A stretch of DNA of 64,000 bases from Chloroflexota bacterium (lineage in GTDB: Bacteria; Chloroflexota; Dehalococcoidia; Tepidiformales; Tepidiformaceae), in assembly GCA_016234445.1 (NCBI GenBank), contig JACRBT010000004.1, positions 434,001 through 498,000 on the forward strand, read 5' to 3'. The position numbers and the translations under genes are program-made. Under the pieces are notes generated by a model. It had not been told where the DNA came from. It saw only the letters and a list, made by a program, of their open reading frames with translations, and did no database searches. Of this stretch, positions 10,645 to 19,965 are shown one piece after another (the first letter of the stretch is position 1; the number at the start of each line of letters is the position of its first letter).

Positions 10645-11745
10645 ATGGACAGGTCTTCACTGCCCGGGCTCGACGCACTTTCCGCCTGCTGCTGGCCGGT
10701 CGCCTCGCTTGACCGCGGCGCCCTCTCGACGCTCCAGGCAGAGGTGCTGGCCCGGCACCCGGGGGCGATGCTTCTCACCAGCTGTCAGCGCATCGAGGCG
10801 TACAGCCCCGCCCCCTGCGATTGCCCCGCACCAGCCAGGCTGGTGGCGTTCGAAGCGCTCCTCCACCTATCCGAAGTGGCGGCCGGGATCCATTCCGTCG
10901 TCCTCGGGGAGGCGGAGGTCATGGGGCAGGTCCGGGCGGCGGGAGCGAAGGCGCCAGCGACACTCGGGCCGCTCGTGGGGCAGGCGGTCGCCACGGCCCG
11001 GGAACTTCGGCGGGAGACCGCCTTCGACAGCCACGCCGGCCATCTCCTCGACCGGGCCCTGCGGCTTTCGGGCACGGAACCAGCGGGGCGCCTGCTCGTC
11101 GCGGGCACGGGATGGATGGGCCGGCTGATTGCCGGCCGGGGCCGGGCGCTCGGGTTCGAAGCGGTGATCGTCGCGGGCCGGACGAAGCCCGAGGGGGCCT
11201 GGTTCCGGGACGGCGGCTTCCAGTTTGTGGGCCTCGGCGGCATGGCGGGCATCGGGACGGTCAGCGTGGCCGCCGGGTGCCTGGGTTCGTCCGCCCCAGA
11301 ACTCGACCCCACCCGGGATCTTCCCGGCATTGAGGCGCTCATCGCCGACTTCGGGACGCCGCGCAACTTCGCGGCCGCGGCGGACGTCCGGGTGGTGACC
11401 ATCGCCGACCTGCTGGAGGGCGGGGCCCCTCGCCGTCACGGCGACCCCCGGCGGGCCGCCCTTCGCTCGCGGCTCAAGGAGATCCTCGAACACAGGCTGG
11501 CGCTGGCCGCGGAAGACAGCGTTTCGGCGGTGGGCAGACTCCGGCTGTTGGTCGAGCAGGCTCGCCGGGAGGAGGTCGAACGCTCGGCCCGCCTCCACCC
11601 GGAGGTCGCACCGGAGACACTCGACGCCATCACCCGCTCGCTGGTCAATCGCATCTTCCACGCGCCCTCGGAACGGTTGCGGGGAATCGGCGATCCTGCG
11701 ACGGAGCAGGCGCTACTCGCGCTCTTCGCCCCCCAAGAGGACTGA
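10645..11745 (+). CDS. Divergent glutamyl-tRNA reductase homologue
   Basis: LLTSCQRIEAY (cf. STCNRTEIY), EVAAGIHSVVLGEAEVMGQVRAA, LLVAGTGWMGRLIA, C-terminal ITRSLVNRIFHAPSERLR; start uncertain. Confidence 0.8.
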   Translation: MDRSSLPGLDALSACCWPVASLDRGALSTLQAEVLARHPGAMLLTSCQRIEAYSPAPCDCPAPARLVAFEALLHLSEVAAGIHSVVLGEAEVMGQVRAAGAKAPATLGPLVGQAVATARELRRETAFDSHAGHLLDRALRLSGTEPAGRLLVAGTGWMGRLIAGRGRALGFEAVIVAGRTKPEGAWFRDGGFQFVGLGGMAGIGTVSVAAGCLGSSAPELDPTRDLPGIEALIADFGTPRNFAAAADVRVVTIADLLEGGAPRRHGDPRRAALRSRLKEILEHRLALAAEDSVSAVGRLRLLVEQARREEVERSARLHPEVAPETLDAITRSLVNRIFHAPSERLRGIGDPATEQALLALFAPQED

Positions 11746-11764
11746 CAGCCGACAGCCGACAGCC

Positions 11765-12646
11765 TTACGCCGTTCGCTCGGCGGCGCGGACGGTGTTCAC
11801 GAGGAGCATCGCCCGGGTCATCGGGCCGACGCCACCGGGGACGGGGGTGATCCAGGAGGCCACCTCGCGCACGCGCTCGAAGTCGGCGTCGCCGACCAGC
11901 CGCCAGCCGCGCTTCCGGGAAGCGTCGTCGATCCGGTTGGTGCCGACGTCGATGACGACAACCCCCGGGCGCACCATCTCTGCCGTGAGCATGTTCGGGC
12001 GCCCGGCGGCCATGACAACGATGTCCGCCTCTCGCGTGTGCCGCCCGATGTCCGGCGTCCCCGTGTGGCAGATGGTGACGGTGGCGTTGGCGCCGCGCGC
12101 CTTGTTGCTGAGGAGCACCGCCAGCGGCCGGCCCACGAGCGTCGAACGGCCGACGACGACGACGTGTTTCCCGCCCGGATCGTTGCCGCTGCGGCCCAGC
12201 ATTTCGACGACGCCGTGGGGCGTGCAGGGGAGCGCCCCCTCGGTCTCGCCGCGGAGGAGCCGCCCCAGGTTCACCGGGTGGAGGCCATCCACGTCCTTGG
12301 CCGGGTCGAGGGCGTCGATGATGTCGCGCTCGTTGATCTGCGGCGGCAAGGGCAACTGGGGGAGGATGCCGTGGAAGCGCGCGTCGGCGTTCAGGTCGGC
12401 GATGAGCCTGAGGAGCGCCGACTGAGTGGTGTCCGCCGGGAGGCGAAAGGTCTCGGAGAAGATGCCTGCCGCGGCGCAGTCCCCCGCCTTCATCGAGACG
12501 TAGCTGATGGAGGCGGGGTCGTCGCCGACGAGGACGGCGGCGAGGCCGGGCGTCACGCCACGCGCCCGGCAGGCGGCCACGCGGGCAGCAACGTCGGCCT
12601 TGATGCTCGCCGCCATCGCGGCCCCGTCGATCAGTTCAGCGGTCAT
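11765..12646 (-). CDS. folD: Bifunctional methylenetetrahydrofolate dehydrogenase/cyclohydrolase
   Basis: YVSMKAGDCAAAGI, GILPQLPLPPQI, KDVDGLHPVNLGRLL, VVVVGRSTLVGRPLAVLL, WITPVPGGVGPMTRAMLLVNT. Confidence 0.97.
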   Translation of the reverse strand: MTAELIDGAAMAASIKADVAARVAACRARGVTPGLAAVLVGDDPASISYVSMKAGDCAAAGIFSETFRLPADTTQSALLRLIADLNADARFHGILPQLPLPPQINERDIIDALDPAKDVDGLHPVNLGRLLRGETEGALPCTPHGVVEMLGRSGNDPGGKHVVVVGRSTLVGRPLAVLLSNKARGANATVTICHTGTPDIGRHTREADIVVMAAGRPNMLTAEMVRPGVVVIDVGTNRIDDASRKRGWRLVGDADFERVREVASWITPVPGGVGPMTRAMLLVNTVRAAERTA

Positions 12647-12724
12647 GTCCCATAGGGTACCCGCCACGGTGCCGGAACCGCCAAGCCGCGCACCTACAGA
12701 TGGGGTCGGGTACCATTCGCCCTC

Positions 12725-13171
12725 ATGGCCACCAAGTTCGCCGTCGGCATCGACATCATCGAAATCGACCGCGTCGCCGATGTCATCGCCCGGCACGGCG
12801 ACCGCTTCCTGAACCGGGTGTACACGGCGGACGAGATCGCGCACTGCCGCGGCCGAGTCAGCGAGCTGGCCGCCCGTTTCGCCGCCAAGGAAGCCGTGAT
12901 GAAGGCCCTTGGGACCGGCATCCGCGGCGTCGGCTGGAGGGACATCGAGATCCTCCCGAACCGGCGGGGGAAGCCGCTGATCTTCCTTTACGGGCGCGGC
13001 GCCGAGCGCGCGGAGCGGATCGAGTTACGCGGTCTCGAAGTAAGCCTGACGCATTCGAAGGAGTACGCGATCGCCTCGGTCGTGGGGGAGCGCGCGCTGA
13101 CCGAGATCGAAGACACGCCCCGGCGCGGCGAGAACGCCCTCCGCCTGATCCGCGAGAAGGGGCTCCGATGA
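12725..13171 (+). CDS. acpS: Holo-[acyl-carrier-protein] synthase
   Basis: VGIDIIEIDRVADVI...ARFAAKEAVMKALGTGIRGVGWRDIEI...VSLTHSKEYAIASVV. Confidence 0.95.
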   Translation: MATKFAVGIDIIEIDRVADVIARHGDRFLNRVYTADEIAHCRGRVSELAARFAAKEAVMKALGTGIRGVGWRDIEILPNRRGKPLIFLYGRGAERAERIELRGLEVSLTHSKEYAIASVVGERALTEIEDTPRRGENALRLIREKGLR

Positions 13172-14730
13172 AGCTCGTCACGGCCGAGGAGATGCGGGCG
13201 CTCGAGCGGGCAGCCGTCGAGGCCGGTTCCTCGTTCGAACAGCTTATGGAAGAAGCCGGGCTGGCGGTCGCGCAGGAAGCATGGATGCTCCTGGGGACGC
13301 TCGAAGGCCGCCGGATCACGGTGCTCGTTGGGCCGGGCAACAACGGGGGCGACGGGCTGGTGGCGGCGCGCCACCTGGCCGATTGGGGCGCCACGGTGGC
13401 CGTCTACCTCCCCCGCCAGCGCCGCGACGAATCGCTCTACGACGAACTCCGGGCGCGCGAGGTGCCCATCATCGCGGGCGAGTCGGACCCCGAGGCGACG
13501 GTGCTCGATCAGCTGCTGAACGACGCCGACCTCGTCATCGACGGCATCCTTGGCATTGGCAAGATGCGGCCGTTGGACCCGGAGGAGCCGTTCGCGGTAG
13601 CCCTCGCCCACCTCGCCGCCGCTCGTCGAGGTTACACGCCGCCCAAGGTGCTGGCGGTCGACCTCCCGACGGGGATGGACGCCGACACCGGCGCGACCGA
13701 CCCGCTGGCGGTGCCGGCCGACCTCACGGTGACCTTCGGCCTTCCCAAGGTGGGCATGTACCAGGCGAACGCCGCGGCCTTCACGGGCCGGGTCCAGGTC
13801 ATCGACATCGGTATCCCGAAGGCGGCGCAGGACGCGGTGAAGCTCGAACTGCTGACCTCCCGCTGGGCGCGGGAGACGCTCCCGGCGCGGCCAGAGGATG
13901 CGAACAAGGGCACCTTCGGCCGCGTGCTCGTGGTCGGCGGCTGCCGGCGCTACGTGGGCGCGGTGCGGCTCGCCGCGACGGCAGCCTACCGGGCCGGCGC
14001 AGGCCTCGTCACGATCGCCTGCCCGGGCAACCTTGTCCCCTCCCTCGCGCCCGCACTCGCCGAGGCGACCTGGCTCCCGCAGGAAGCGGCCGAAGACGGC
14101 GGTCTCCGCGGCGAAACCGCCGTCGCCCTCCGGACGGAGTGGCGGAGCTTCGACGCCGCCGTCATCGGCCCCGGCATGGGCAACACGGACGACACCCGCG
14201 CCCTGGCGTGGGCAATCCTGCCGGACATCGCCATCGACCTCCCGAAGGGCGCCGTGATCGACGCCGACGCGCTCAACGCCCTCGCAACGATGCCAGACGC
14301 CCCGGACCGGCTGCCGGCCAACGCCATCCTGACGCCGCATCCGGGGGAACTGGCACGGCTGCTGGGGACGACGGTGCCGGACATCCAGGCGCGGCGGCTC
14401 GAAGCCACGCGGGAGGCCGCGGCTCGTTACCGCTGCACGGTCGTCCTGAAGGGGGCGCACTCCGTCATCTCCCATCCCGGCGGGCAGACCGCACTGAGCC
14501 CGTTCGCGAACCCGCTGATGGCGACGGCCGGCGCCGGCGACGTGCTCGCGGGGATGATCGGCGGCTACCTCGCCCAGGGAGTGGAGCCGTTCGCCGCAGC
14601 CTGCCTGGGGGTCTATCTTCACGGCGCCAGCGGCGAGGCCCTCCGCGAAGACTACGGCTCGGCCGGGTTGCTGGCGGGGGAACTGGCGGACCGGCTGCCC
14701 CGCGTCGTCAAGGAGATAGCGGCACCCTGA
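13168..14730 (+). CDS. nnr: Bifunctional NAD(P)H-hydrate epimerase / ADP-dependent dehydratase
   Basis: ITVLVGPGNNGGDGLVAARHL (epimerase) and LTPHPGELARLLG...NPLMATAGAGDVLAGMIG (dehydratase); ATGA overlap with acpS. Confidence 0.96.
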   Translation: MKLVTAEEMRALERAAVEAGSSFEQLMEEAGLAVAQEAWMLLGTLEGRRITVLVGPGNNGGDGLVAARHLADWGATVAVYLPRQRRDESLYDELRAREVPIIAGESDPEATVLDQLLNDADLVIDGILGIGKMRPLDPEEPFAVALAHLAAARRGYTPPKVLAVDLPTGMDADTGATDPLAVPADLTVTFGLPKVGMYQANAAAFTGRVQVIDIGIPKAAQDAVKLELLTSRWARETLPARPEDANKGTFGRVLVVGGCRRYVGAVRLAATAAYRAGAGLVTIACPGNLVPSLAPALAEATWLPQEAAEDGGLRGETAVALRTEWRSFDAAVIGPGMGNTDDTRALAWAILPDIAIDLPKGAVIDADALNALATMPDAPDRLPANAILTPHPGELARLLGTTVPDIQARRLEATREAAARYRCTVVLKGAHSVISHPGGQTALSPFANPLMATAGAGDVLAGMIGGYLAQGVEPFAAACLGVYLHGASGEALREDYGSAGLLAGELADRLPRVVKEIAAP

Positions 14731-14739
14731 TGCTATACT
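14731..14739 (+). promoter_or_regulatory. Putative extended -10 promoter upstream of fabF
   Basis: TGCTATACT, 35 bp upstream of the GTG start. Confidence 0.4.
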
Positions 14740-14773
14740 GTGAGCCAACGTTATCCTTTTCTGCGAGCAGCAT

Positions 14774-16018
14774 GTGACCCGTCGCGTCGTCGTCACCGGC
14801 ATCGGCATGATCACCCCCGTGGGGCACAATGCCTGTGACAGCTGGGAGGCTCTCGTCGCCGGGCGATCAGGCGTTACGCGGGTTTCGCTGTTCGACCCCG
14901 AAGGCCATGAGTCGCAGGTCGCCGGCGAGGTCAAGGACTTCGACCCGGCGAAGTACATGGACCGCAAGGAAGCCCGCCGCGCCGACCGGACGACGCAGTT
15001 CACCTTCGTCGCGGCGAACGAAGCCCTCGCCCAGAGCGGCTACGTCATCGACCCCGCGGACGGGACGCGCGTCGCGATCATCATCGGGACCGCGATCGGC
15101 GGGATCACGACCCTGGTGCAGGAATACGACACCATGCGCGACCGGGGCCCGGGCCGGGTCAGCCCGTTTCTCGTGCCGATGATGCTCCCGGACATGTCGA
15201 GCGGGCAGCTCAGCATCAAGCTCGGGGCGAAGGGCGTGAACTACTGCCTCGTGAGCGCCTGTGCCAGCGGCGCCGACAGCATCGGCGAGGCGGCGAACAT
15301 CATCCGCCGGGGCGACGCGGACGTGGCCATCGCCGGCGGCACGGAGGCGGCGATCACCCCGATCGCGTTCGCGGGCTTTTCCGCGGCGAAGGCCCTGACC
15401 GCCAGCCGCAACGACGATCCCGCCCGCGCATCGCGGCCGTTTGACGCGACGCGCGACGGCTTCGTGATGGGCGAAGGCGCCGGGACGCTGCTGCTGGAGG
15501 GCGAAGACCACGCCCGGGCACGCGGCGCCACCATTCTCGCCGAGCTCGCCGGCTACGCCGCCACCAGCGACGCCTTCCACATCACCCAGCCCGACGAACA
15601 GGGCGAAGGCGCCGCGCGGGCGATGAAGCTCGCCCTCGCCCAGGCTGGCCTCCAGCCCGACGACATCGACTACGTGAACGCTCATGGCACCTCGACCCAG
15701 ATGAACGACCGGCTGGAGACGCTCGCCCTGAAGCGGGTCTTCGGCGACTACGCCTACGAACTTCCGATCAGCTCAACCAAGTCCATGACGGGGCACCTTC
15801 TCGGGGCGGCCGGGGCCGTGGAGGCGGTGGTCTCGGTGATGGCGCTCCGCCACGGGATCATCCCGCCGACGGCGAACTACGAGCAGCCGGACCCCGGCTG
15901 TGACCTCGACTACGTGCCGAACGTGGCACGCGCGGCGACGCTGGAAGCGGTGATGTCGAACTCGCTGGGCTTTGGCGGCCACAACGCGAGCCTCGTCTTC
16001 CGCCGCTATGAGCCCTAA
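14774..16018 (+). CDS. fabF: Beta-ketoacyl-ACP synthase II
   Basis: RRVVVTGIGMITPVG, LVSACASGADSIGEA (Cys), VNAHGTSTQMND, SSTKSMTGHLLGAAG; GTG start. Confidence 0.95.
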   Translation: MTRRVVVTGIGMITPVGHNACDSWEALVAGRSGVTRVSLFDPEGHESQVAGEVKDFDPAKYMDRKEARRADRTTQFTFVAANEALAQSGYVIDPADGTRVAIIIGTAIGGITTLVQEYDTMRDRGPGRVSPFLVPMMLPDMSSGQLSIKLGAKGVNYCLVSACASGADSIGEAANIIRRGDADVAIAGGTEAAITPIAFAGFSAAKALTASRNDDPARASRPFDATRDGFVMGEGAGTLLLEGEDHARARGATILAELAGYAATSDAFHITQPDEQGEGAARAMKLALAQAGLQPDDIDYVNAHGTSTQMNDRLETLALKRVFGDYAYELPISSTKSMTGHLLGAAGAVEAVVSVMALRHGIIPPTANYEQPDPGCDLDYVPNVARAATLEAVMSNSLGFGGHNASLVFRRYEP

Positions 16019-16021
16019 GCG

Positions 16022-17725
16022 ATGACAGCGTCGGTGGGCCGGCCCCGCGCGAGGTGGCGGCTGCGCGACCCCTGGGCCCACCAGAAGGGCATCGCCAACT
16101 TCCCGCCCATCGTCGCGACGGTTCTCGCCGCCCGGGGGATCACCACCCGCGCCCAGGCCGACCTGTTCTACAAGCCCCAACTCGCGGACGACCACGACCC
16201 TCTCCAACTGCCGGGGATGCACGAAGCCATCGAGCGCGTCCGCCGGGCGATCGCGGACCGCGAGACCATCGCGCTCTACGGCGACTTCGACGTCGACGGC
16301 GTCACCTCGGTCGCCGTGCTCTACCTGGGCCTGCGGCCGCTGGGCGCCGTGACGGTGAACTACATCCCGGATCGCTTCGAAGAGGGCTACGGCCTCAACG
16401 TCGGGGCCGTGGCGAAACTCCGGAAGGGCGGCGCCGGGCTCCTCGTCACCGCCGACTGCGGCATCAGCTCCGTCGCCGAGGTGGCCTACTCGAACGAACT
16501 GGGCATGGACGTCATCATCCTCGACCACCACACGGTGCCGGAGGAGATGCCGGCGGCGGTGGCGGCGGTCAACCCCAAGCGGCCGGATTCGCCCTACCCC
16601 TTCGACGAACTGGCGGCGGTCGGGGTCGCTTATCGCTTCCTCCAGGTGCTGTACGAGTCGTATGGCCGGAAGCTGCCGGAGGATGAGTTCCTCGACCTCG
16701 TGGCGTTGGGCACGGTGGTTGACGTCGCGCCGCTCGCGGACGAGAACCGCCAGATCGTCACCGAGGGGCTGAAGCGGATGCAGGGCGGGCTCCGGCCGGG
16801 GCTGGAGGAGCTGGCCCGGGTCGCGGGAACGCCGGCGGAGCGGTTCAACGCCGAGACGCTCGGGTTCGCACTCGGGCCGCGGATGAACGCCGCCGGGCGG
16901 ATGGCACACGCGAACATCGCGCTCGACCTCCTCCTCGCCGAGTCGCCGCTGACGGCGCGGCCGCTGGCTGAGCAACTCGATGCCCTCAACCGCCAGCGCC
17001 AGCAACAGACCGAGGAGATGATGGCGATCGCCGAGGAGCTCTGTGGCGCCGCGGACGACCCGCTGATCATGGTTGGGGCGCCGGAGTTCCACCCGGGCAT
17101 CGTCGGGATCGTGGCGGCGCGGCTGGCCGAGCGCCGCCACCGCCCCGCGATTGTCTACACCGAGGGCACGGAGGAGAGCCGCGCCAGTGCCCGCAGCATC
17201 CCCGATTTCGACATCGTGGGGGCCATCCGCAAAGAGAAGACGCTGCTCCTCCGCCACGGTGGGCATCGCGCCGCCGCGGGCTTCACCGTCGCGACAAAGG
17301 ATGTCGCCCTCCTCCGGGAGAGGCTCGTGAACCACGCGGCTGAAACCCTGGCGGGCGAGGCGCTCCGGCCGGTCATCGACATCGACGCTGAGGCGCCGCT
17401 GGCGACCCTGAGCGGCCTCGAGATCAAGGGGCTGATGCGGTTCGAACCATGCGGGCAGGGGAACCGGAAGCCGGTCCTCCTCAGCCGCGGCGTCCGCCTC
17501 ATGAACTCCCGGGCGGTGGGTTCGGACGGGTCCCATCTGAAGGTAACGGTGAAGGACGGGATGGCGACCTGGCCGGCCATCGCCTTCCGCCAGGCCGAGG
17601 CCGAACTCGCGGACGAAGTCGACATCGTCTATTCCCTTTCGCGCGAATGGCGGAGCGAGCGGGTGGAGTTGGAGATCCTGGACATCGCCCCGAGCTCCCA
17701 CGCTCGCGGCCTCGAACGGTCGTAA
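16022..17725 (+). CDS. recJ: Single-stranded-DNA-specific exonuclease RecJ
   Basis: IALYGDFDVDGVTSVAVL, TADCGIS, DVIILDHH, RMNAAGRM, HPGIVGIVAARLAE, GHRAAAGFTV. Confidence 0.95.
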   Translation: MTASVGRPRARWRLRDPWAHQKGIANFPPIVATVLAARGITTRAQADLFYKPQLADDHDPLQLPGMHEAIERVRRAIADRETIALYGDFDVDGVTSVAVLYLGLRPLGAVTVNYIPDRFEEGYGLNVGAVAKLRKGGAGLLVTADCGISSVAEVAYSNELGMDVIILDHHTVPEEMPAAVAAVNPKRPDSPYPFDELAAVGVAYRFLQVLYESYGRKLPEDEFLDLVALGTVVDVAPLADENRQIVTEGLKRMQGGLRPGLEELARVAGTPAERFNAETLGFALGPRMNAAGRMAHANIALDLLLAESPLTARPLAEQLDALNRQRQQQTEEMMAIAEELCGAADDPLIMVGAPEFHPGIVGIVAARLAERRHRPAIVYTEGTEESRASARSIPDFDIVGAIRKEKTLLLRHGGHRAAAGFTVATKDVALLRERLVNHAAETLAGEALRPVIDIDAEAPLATLSGLEIKGLMRFEPCGQGNRKPVLLSRGVRLMNSRAVGSDGSHLKVTVKDGMATWPAIAFRQAEAELADEVDIVYSLSREWRSERVELEILDIAPSSHARGLERS

Positions 17726-18135
17726 TGGACGCGGAGATCACGCTCGGACCGGATGGCGAACGGGCGCTGCGCGAGGCCGAGCGCTTCTGCTGGGAGGCGA
17801 ACGTCGCCATTCTTGCCGCGGAACACCTGCTGGCGGGCGCGCTCCTCGTGCTTCATCGCGGCGGCGATGCTGCTCTCCCGGGCGAAGCCGCACTGAAGGC
17901 AGCCCTGCTCGCCACCCTGGGGCGGGGCGACGAGACGTTGACGGACAACGTGATGTGGGGCTCAGCCGCTCGCCAGGCGCTCAACACCACCGCCCGGCTG
18001 CTCGCCGAATCCGGGAAGACGGTGATCGGGGCACGGGAAGTCGCCGCCGGGGTCATCGCCTCTGGCGAGGCCGGCCCGATGTTCTTCAGCGCCCTCGGGA
18101 CAACGAAGGCGGATCTGCTCGTGGCGCTGGACTGA
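17725..18135 (+). CDS. Stand-alone Clp N-terminal (Clp-R)-like domain protein
   Basis: ERALREAERFCWEANVAILAAEHLLAGALL resembles ClpA/C N-domain repeat; no AAA+ module; TAATG overlap with recJ. Confidence 0.55.
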   Translation: MDAEITLGPDGERALREAERFCWEANVAILAAEHLLAGALLVLHRGGDAALPGEAALKAALLATLGRGDETLTDNVMWGSAARQALNTTARLLAESGKTVIGAREVAAGVIASGEAGPMFFSALGTTKADLLVALD

Positions 18136-18174
18136 GGCGAGCGGGACTCCACGGCGGGATTTCGAGAGACGAAC

Positions 18175-18200
18175 GAGGGGGCGCCGATTGGCGCCCCCTC
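18175..18200 (-). terminator. Intrinsic terminator-like hairpin downstream of peptide-binding protein gene
   Basis: Perfect 11-bp stem GAGGGGGCGCC-GATT-GGCGCCCCCTC. Confidence 0.75.
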
Positions 18201-18226
18201 GCTGGTTGTTGGCCGTGGCCCGGGGC

Positions 18227-19918
18227 TTATGCCTTGTCGCGCCAGGTCTTCATGATGTGGGTGTAGGGGAACCAGGCCGTCGGGCGGTAGTTCTCGATGT
18301 CCGAGTTCCAGAAGTAGGTGCGAGTGTCGGTGCTGAAGTAGATTTCGTACTGCTCTTCAGCGACGTGCTCCTCGATCTGCTTCACGGTCTGGAGGCGCTC
18401 CTGCATGTTGAACTGCCCACGCTGCTTGTCCATGAGGTCCTCGAGCTTCGAGTCGTTCACGTAGCTGAGGTTGATGCGGCCGCGCTTCGGCTTCATGGTG
18501 AAGCGCTCGGTGACGAAGTCGAGCCAGTACGGCACCGCCCGGGGGCTGTGGCCCATGCCTTCGTACTGCCCCTGGTAGGTGGTGCTGATGTACTGGGCGT
18601 AGGGAGCCGTCTGGTCCTTGATGTTGATGCCGATTTCCTTGAGCTGGGCCTGGGCGAGGGTAGCCGTGTCCACGTAGGCCTGGGTGTAGATCGCGGCGTC
18701 GGCGTGGTCCCAGGTGGTGTCGATCGTCTTGCCTTCACCGATAACGGCGTCAAGCAGCTTCCGGGCTTCGACCTTGTTGTACTCCCAGTACTTGGCCTGG
18801 GGCAGATCCTTCACCTGCCGGGCGTAGGGGAAGGCCACATGGTAGAGCTGGTCCGGCACACCCTCGCCCTTGGAGATGGCGTCGCGGATGGCCTTGCGGT
18901 TGAGGCCCATGCTGATGGCCTGGCGGACGCGCTTGTCGTTGAACGGCGGCTTGTCCGTGCGAAGGTAGATGTAGCCACCGATGCCCTGCGTCTCGTCCGA
19001 CTTGGCGTCGGGCCGGTTCTTCTTGATCTGGTCGCGCTCGTCCGGGAGGAAGAGCCAGGTGAGGTCCACCGACTTCGCGGAGAAGTCGGCCACGCGCTTG
19101 GCCTGGTCGGTCGTGATGAAGACCTTGACGTCGTCGAAGTAGGGGTAAGGCTTGTCGTAGTAGTCCGGGTTCTTCTTGAAGCTGAGGCTGACCCCGGTCT
19201 GGAACTCGGTGTGGATGAAGGGACCGCTGCCGACCATCTTGGTGGCGGCGTCGGCGCTCTCCGCGTGCTCCTTGGGGGAAATCCAGGCTCCCAGGTTGCC
19301 CCCGGTGTAGAAGACGAAGTCAGCGTAGGGGATCTTCGTGGTGATCTTGACCGTGGCCGGGTCCGGGATCTCGATCTTGTCGACGAAGGAGAGGCCCGAC
19401 TTGTGGACGGACTTCTCGAAGTTCATGTAGCGGTCGAAGGCGTAGCGGACGTCTTCGGCGGCGAGCGCGCGGCCGTTGTGGAACTTCACGTTCGGCTTCA
19501 GCTTTATGATGAGCGTGAGCGGGTCCGGCTGCTCGGGCATCGTCGTGGCGAGGTCCGGCTCCATCGCGTTGTCTGCCGGGGCCACTTCGGGCGTGCCCGC
19601 CTTGAACCGGTAGAGCTTGCTGTAGCTCAGGCCGTTCATATAGGCGTTGACGAAGCTGGTCTGGGTGTACGGGTCCAGGCTCGGCGGCGGCGACGAGATC
19701 TGGAACGAGAACGACCCGCCCGGCTTCGGCTGCTTCGCCGCAGTGGGCGACGCGGCGGCAGTCGGCAGCAGGCCCTGGCCGCCGCCGGTGTCGTCATCAT
19801 CGTCGCCGCAGCCGACGAGAGCGATGCTGGCGGCCCCGACGCCGGCGATGGCGGTGCCCTGGAGCGCCGTGCGGCGGCTTACCTTGCGCCGCAACCAGTA
19901 GTTGGTCCGTTCGTCCAT
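18227..19918 (-). CDS. ABC transporter substrate-binding protein, family 5 (peptide/nickel type), Tat-like lipoprotein
   Basis: RRKVSRRTALQGTAIAGVGAASIALVGCGDDD; LTLIIKLKPNVKFHNGRALAAEDVRYAFDR; DKRVRQAISMGLNRKAI. Confidence 0.92.
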   Translation of the reverse strand: MDERTNYWLRRKVSRRTALQGTAIAGVGAASIALVGCGDDDDDTGGGQGLLPTAAASPTAAKQPKPGGSFSFQISSPPPSLDPYTQTSFVNAYMNGLSYSKLYRFKAGTPEVAPADNAMEPDLATTMPEQPDPLTLIIKLKPNVKFHNGRALAAEDVRYAFDRYMNFEKSVHKSGLSFVDKIEIPDPATVKITTKIPYADFVFYTGGNLGAWISPKEHAESADAATKMVGSGPFIHTEFQTGVSLSFKKNPDYYDKPYPYFDDVKVFITTDQAKRVADFSAKSVDLTWLFLPDERDQIKKNRPDAKSDETQGIGGYIYLRTDKPPFNDKRVRQAISMGLNRKAIRDAISKGEGVPDQLYHVAFPYARQVKDLPQAKYWEYNKVEARKLLDAVIGEGKTIDTTWDHADAAIYTQAYVDTATLAQAQLKEIGINIKDQTAPYAQYISTTYQGQYEGMGHSPRAVPYWLDFVTERFTMKPKRGRINLSYVNDSKLEDLMDKQRGQFNMQERLQTVKQIEEHVAEEQYEIYFSTDTRTYFWNSDIENYRPTAWFPYTHIMKTWRDKA

Positions 19919-19965
19919 GGATGATTCCCCCTCTGTGCCCTCGTGTGGGTAAGGGCTCGCTAAGT

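Noticed and set aside
11744-11764. GACAGCC x3 perfect tandem repeat between convergent stop codons
   Set aside because: Only three 7-bp units, fills a short intergenic gap; no evidence of function
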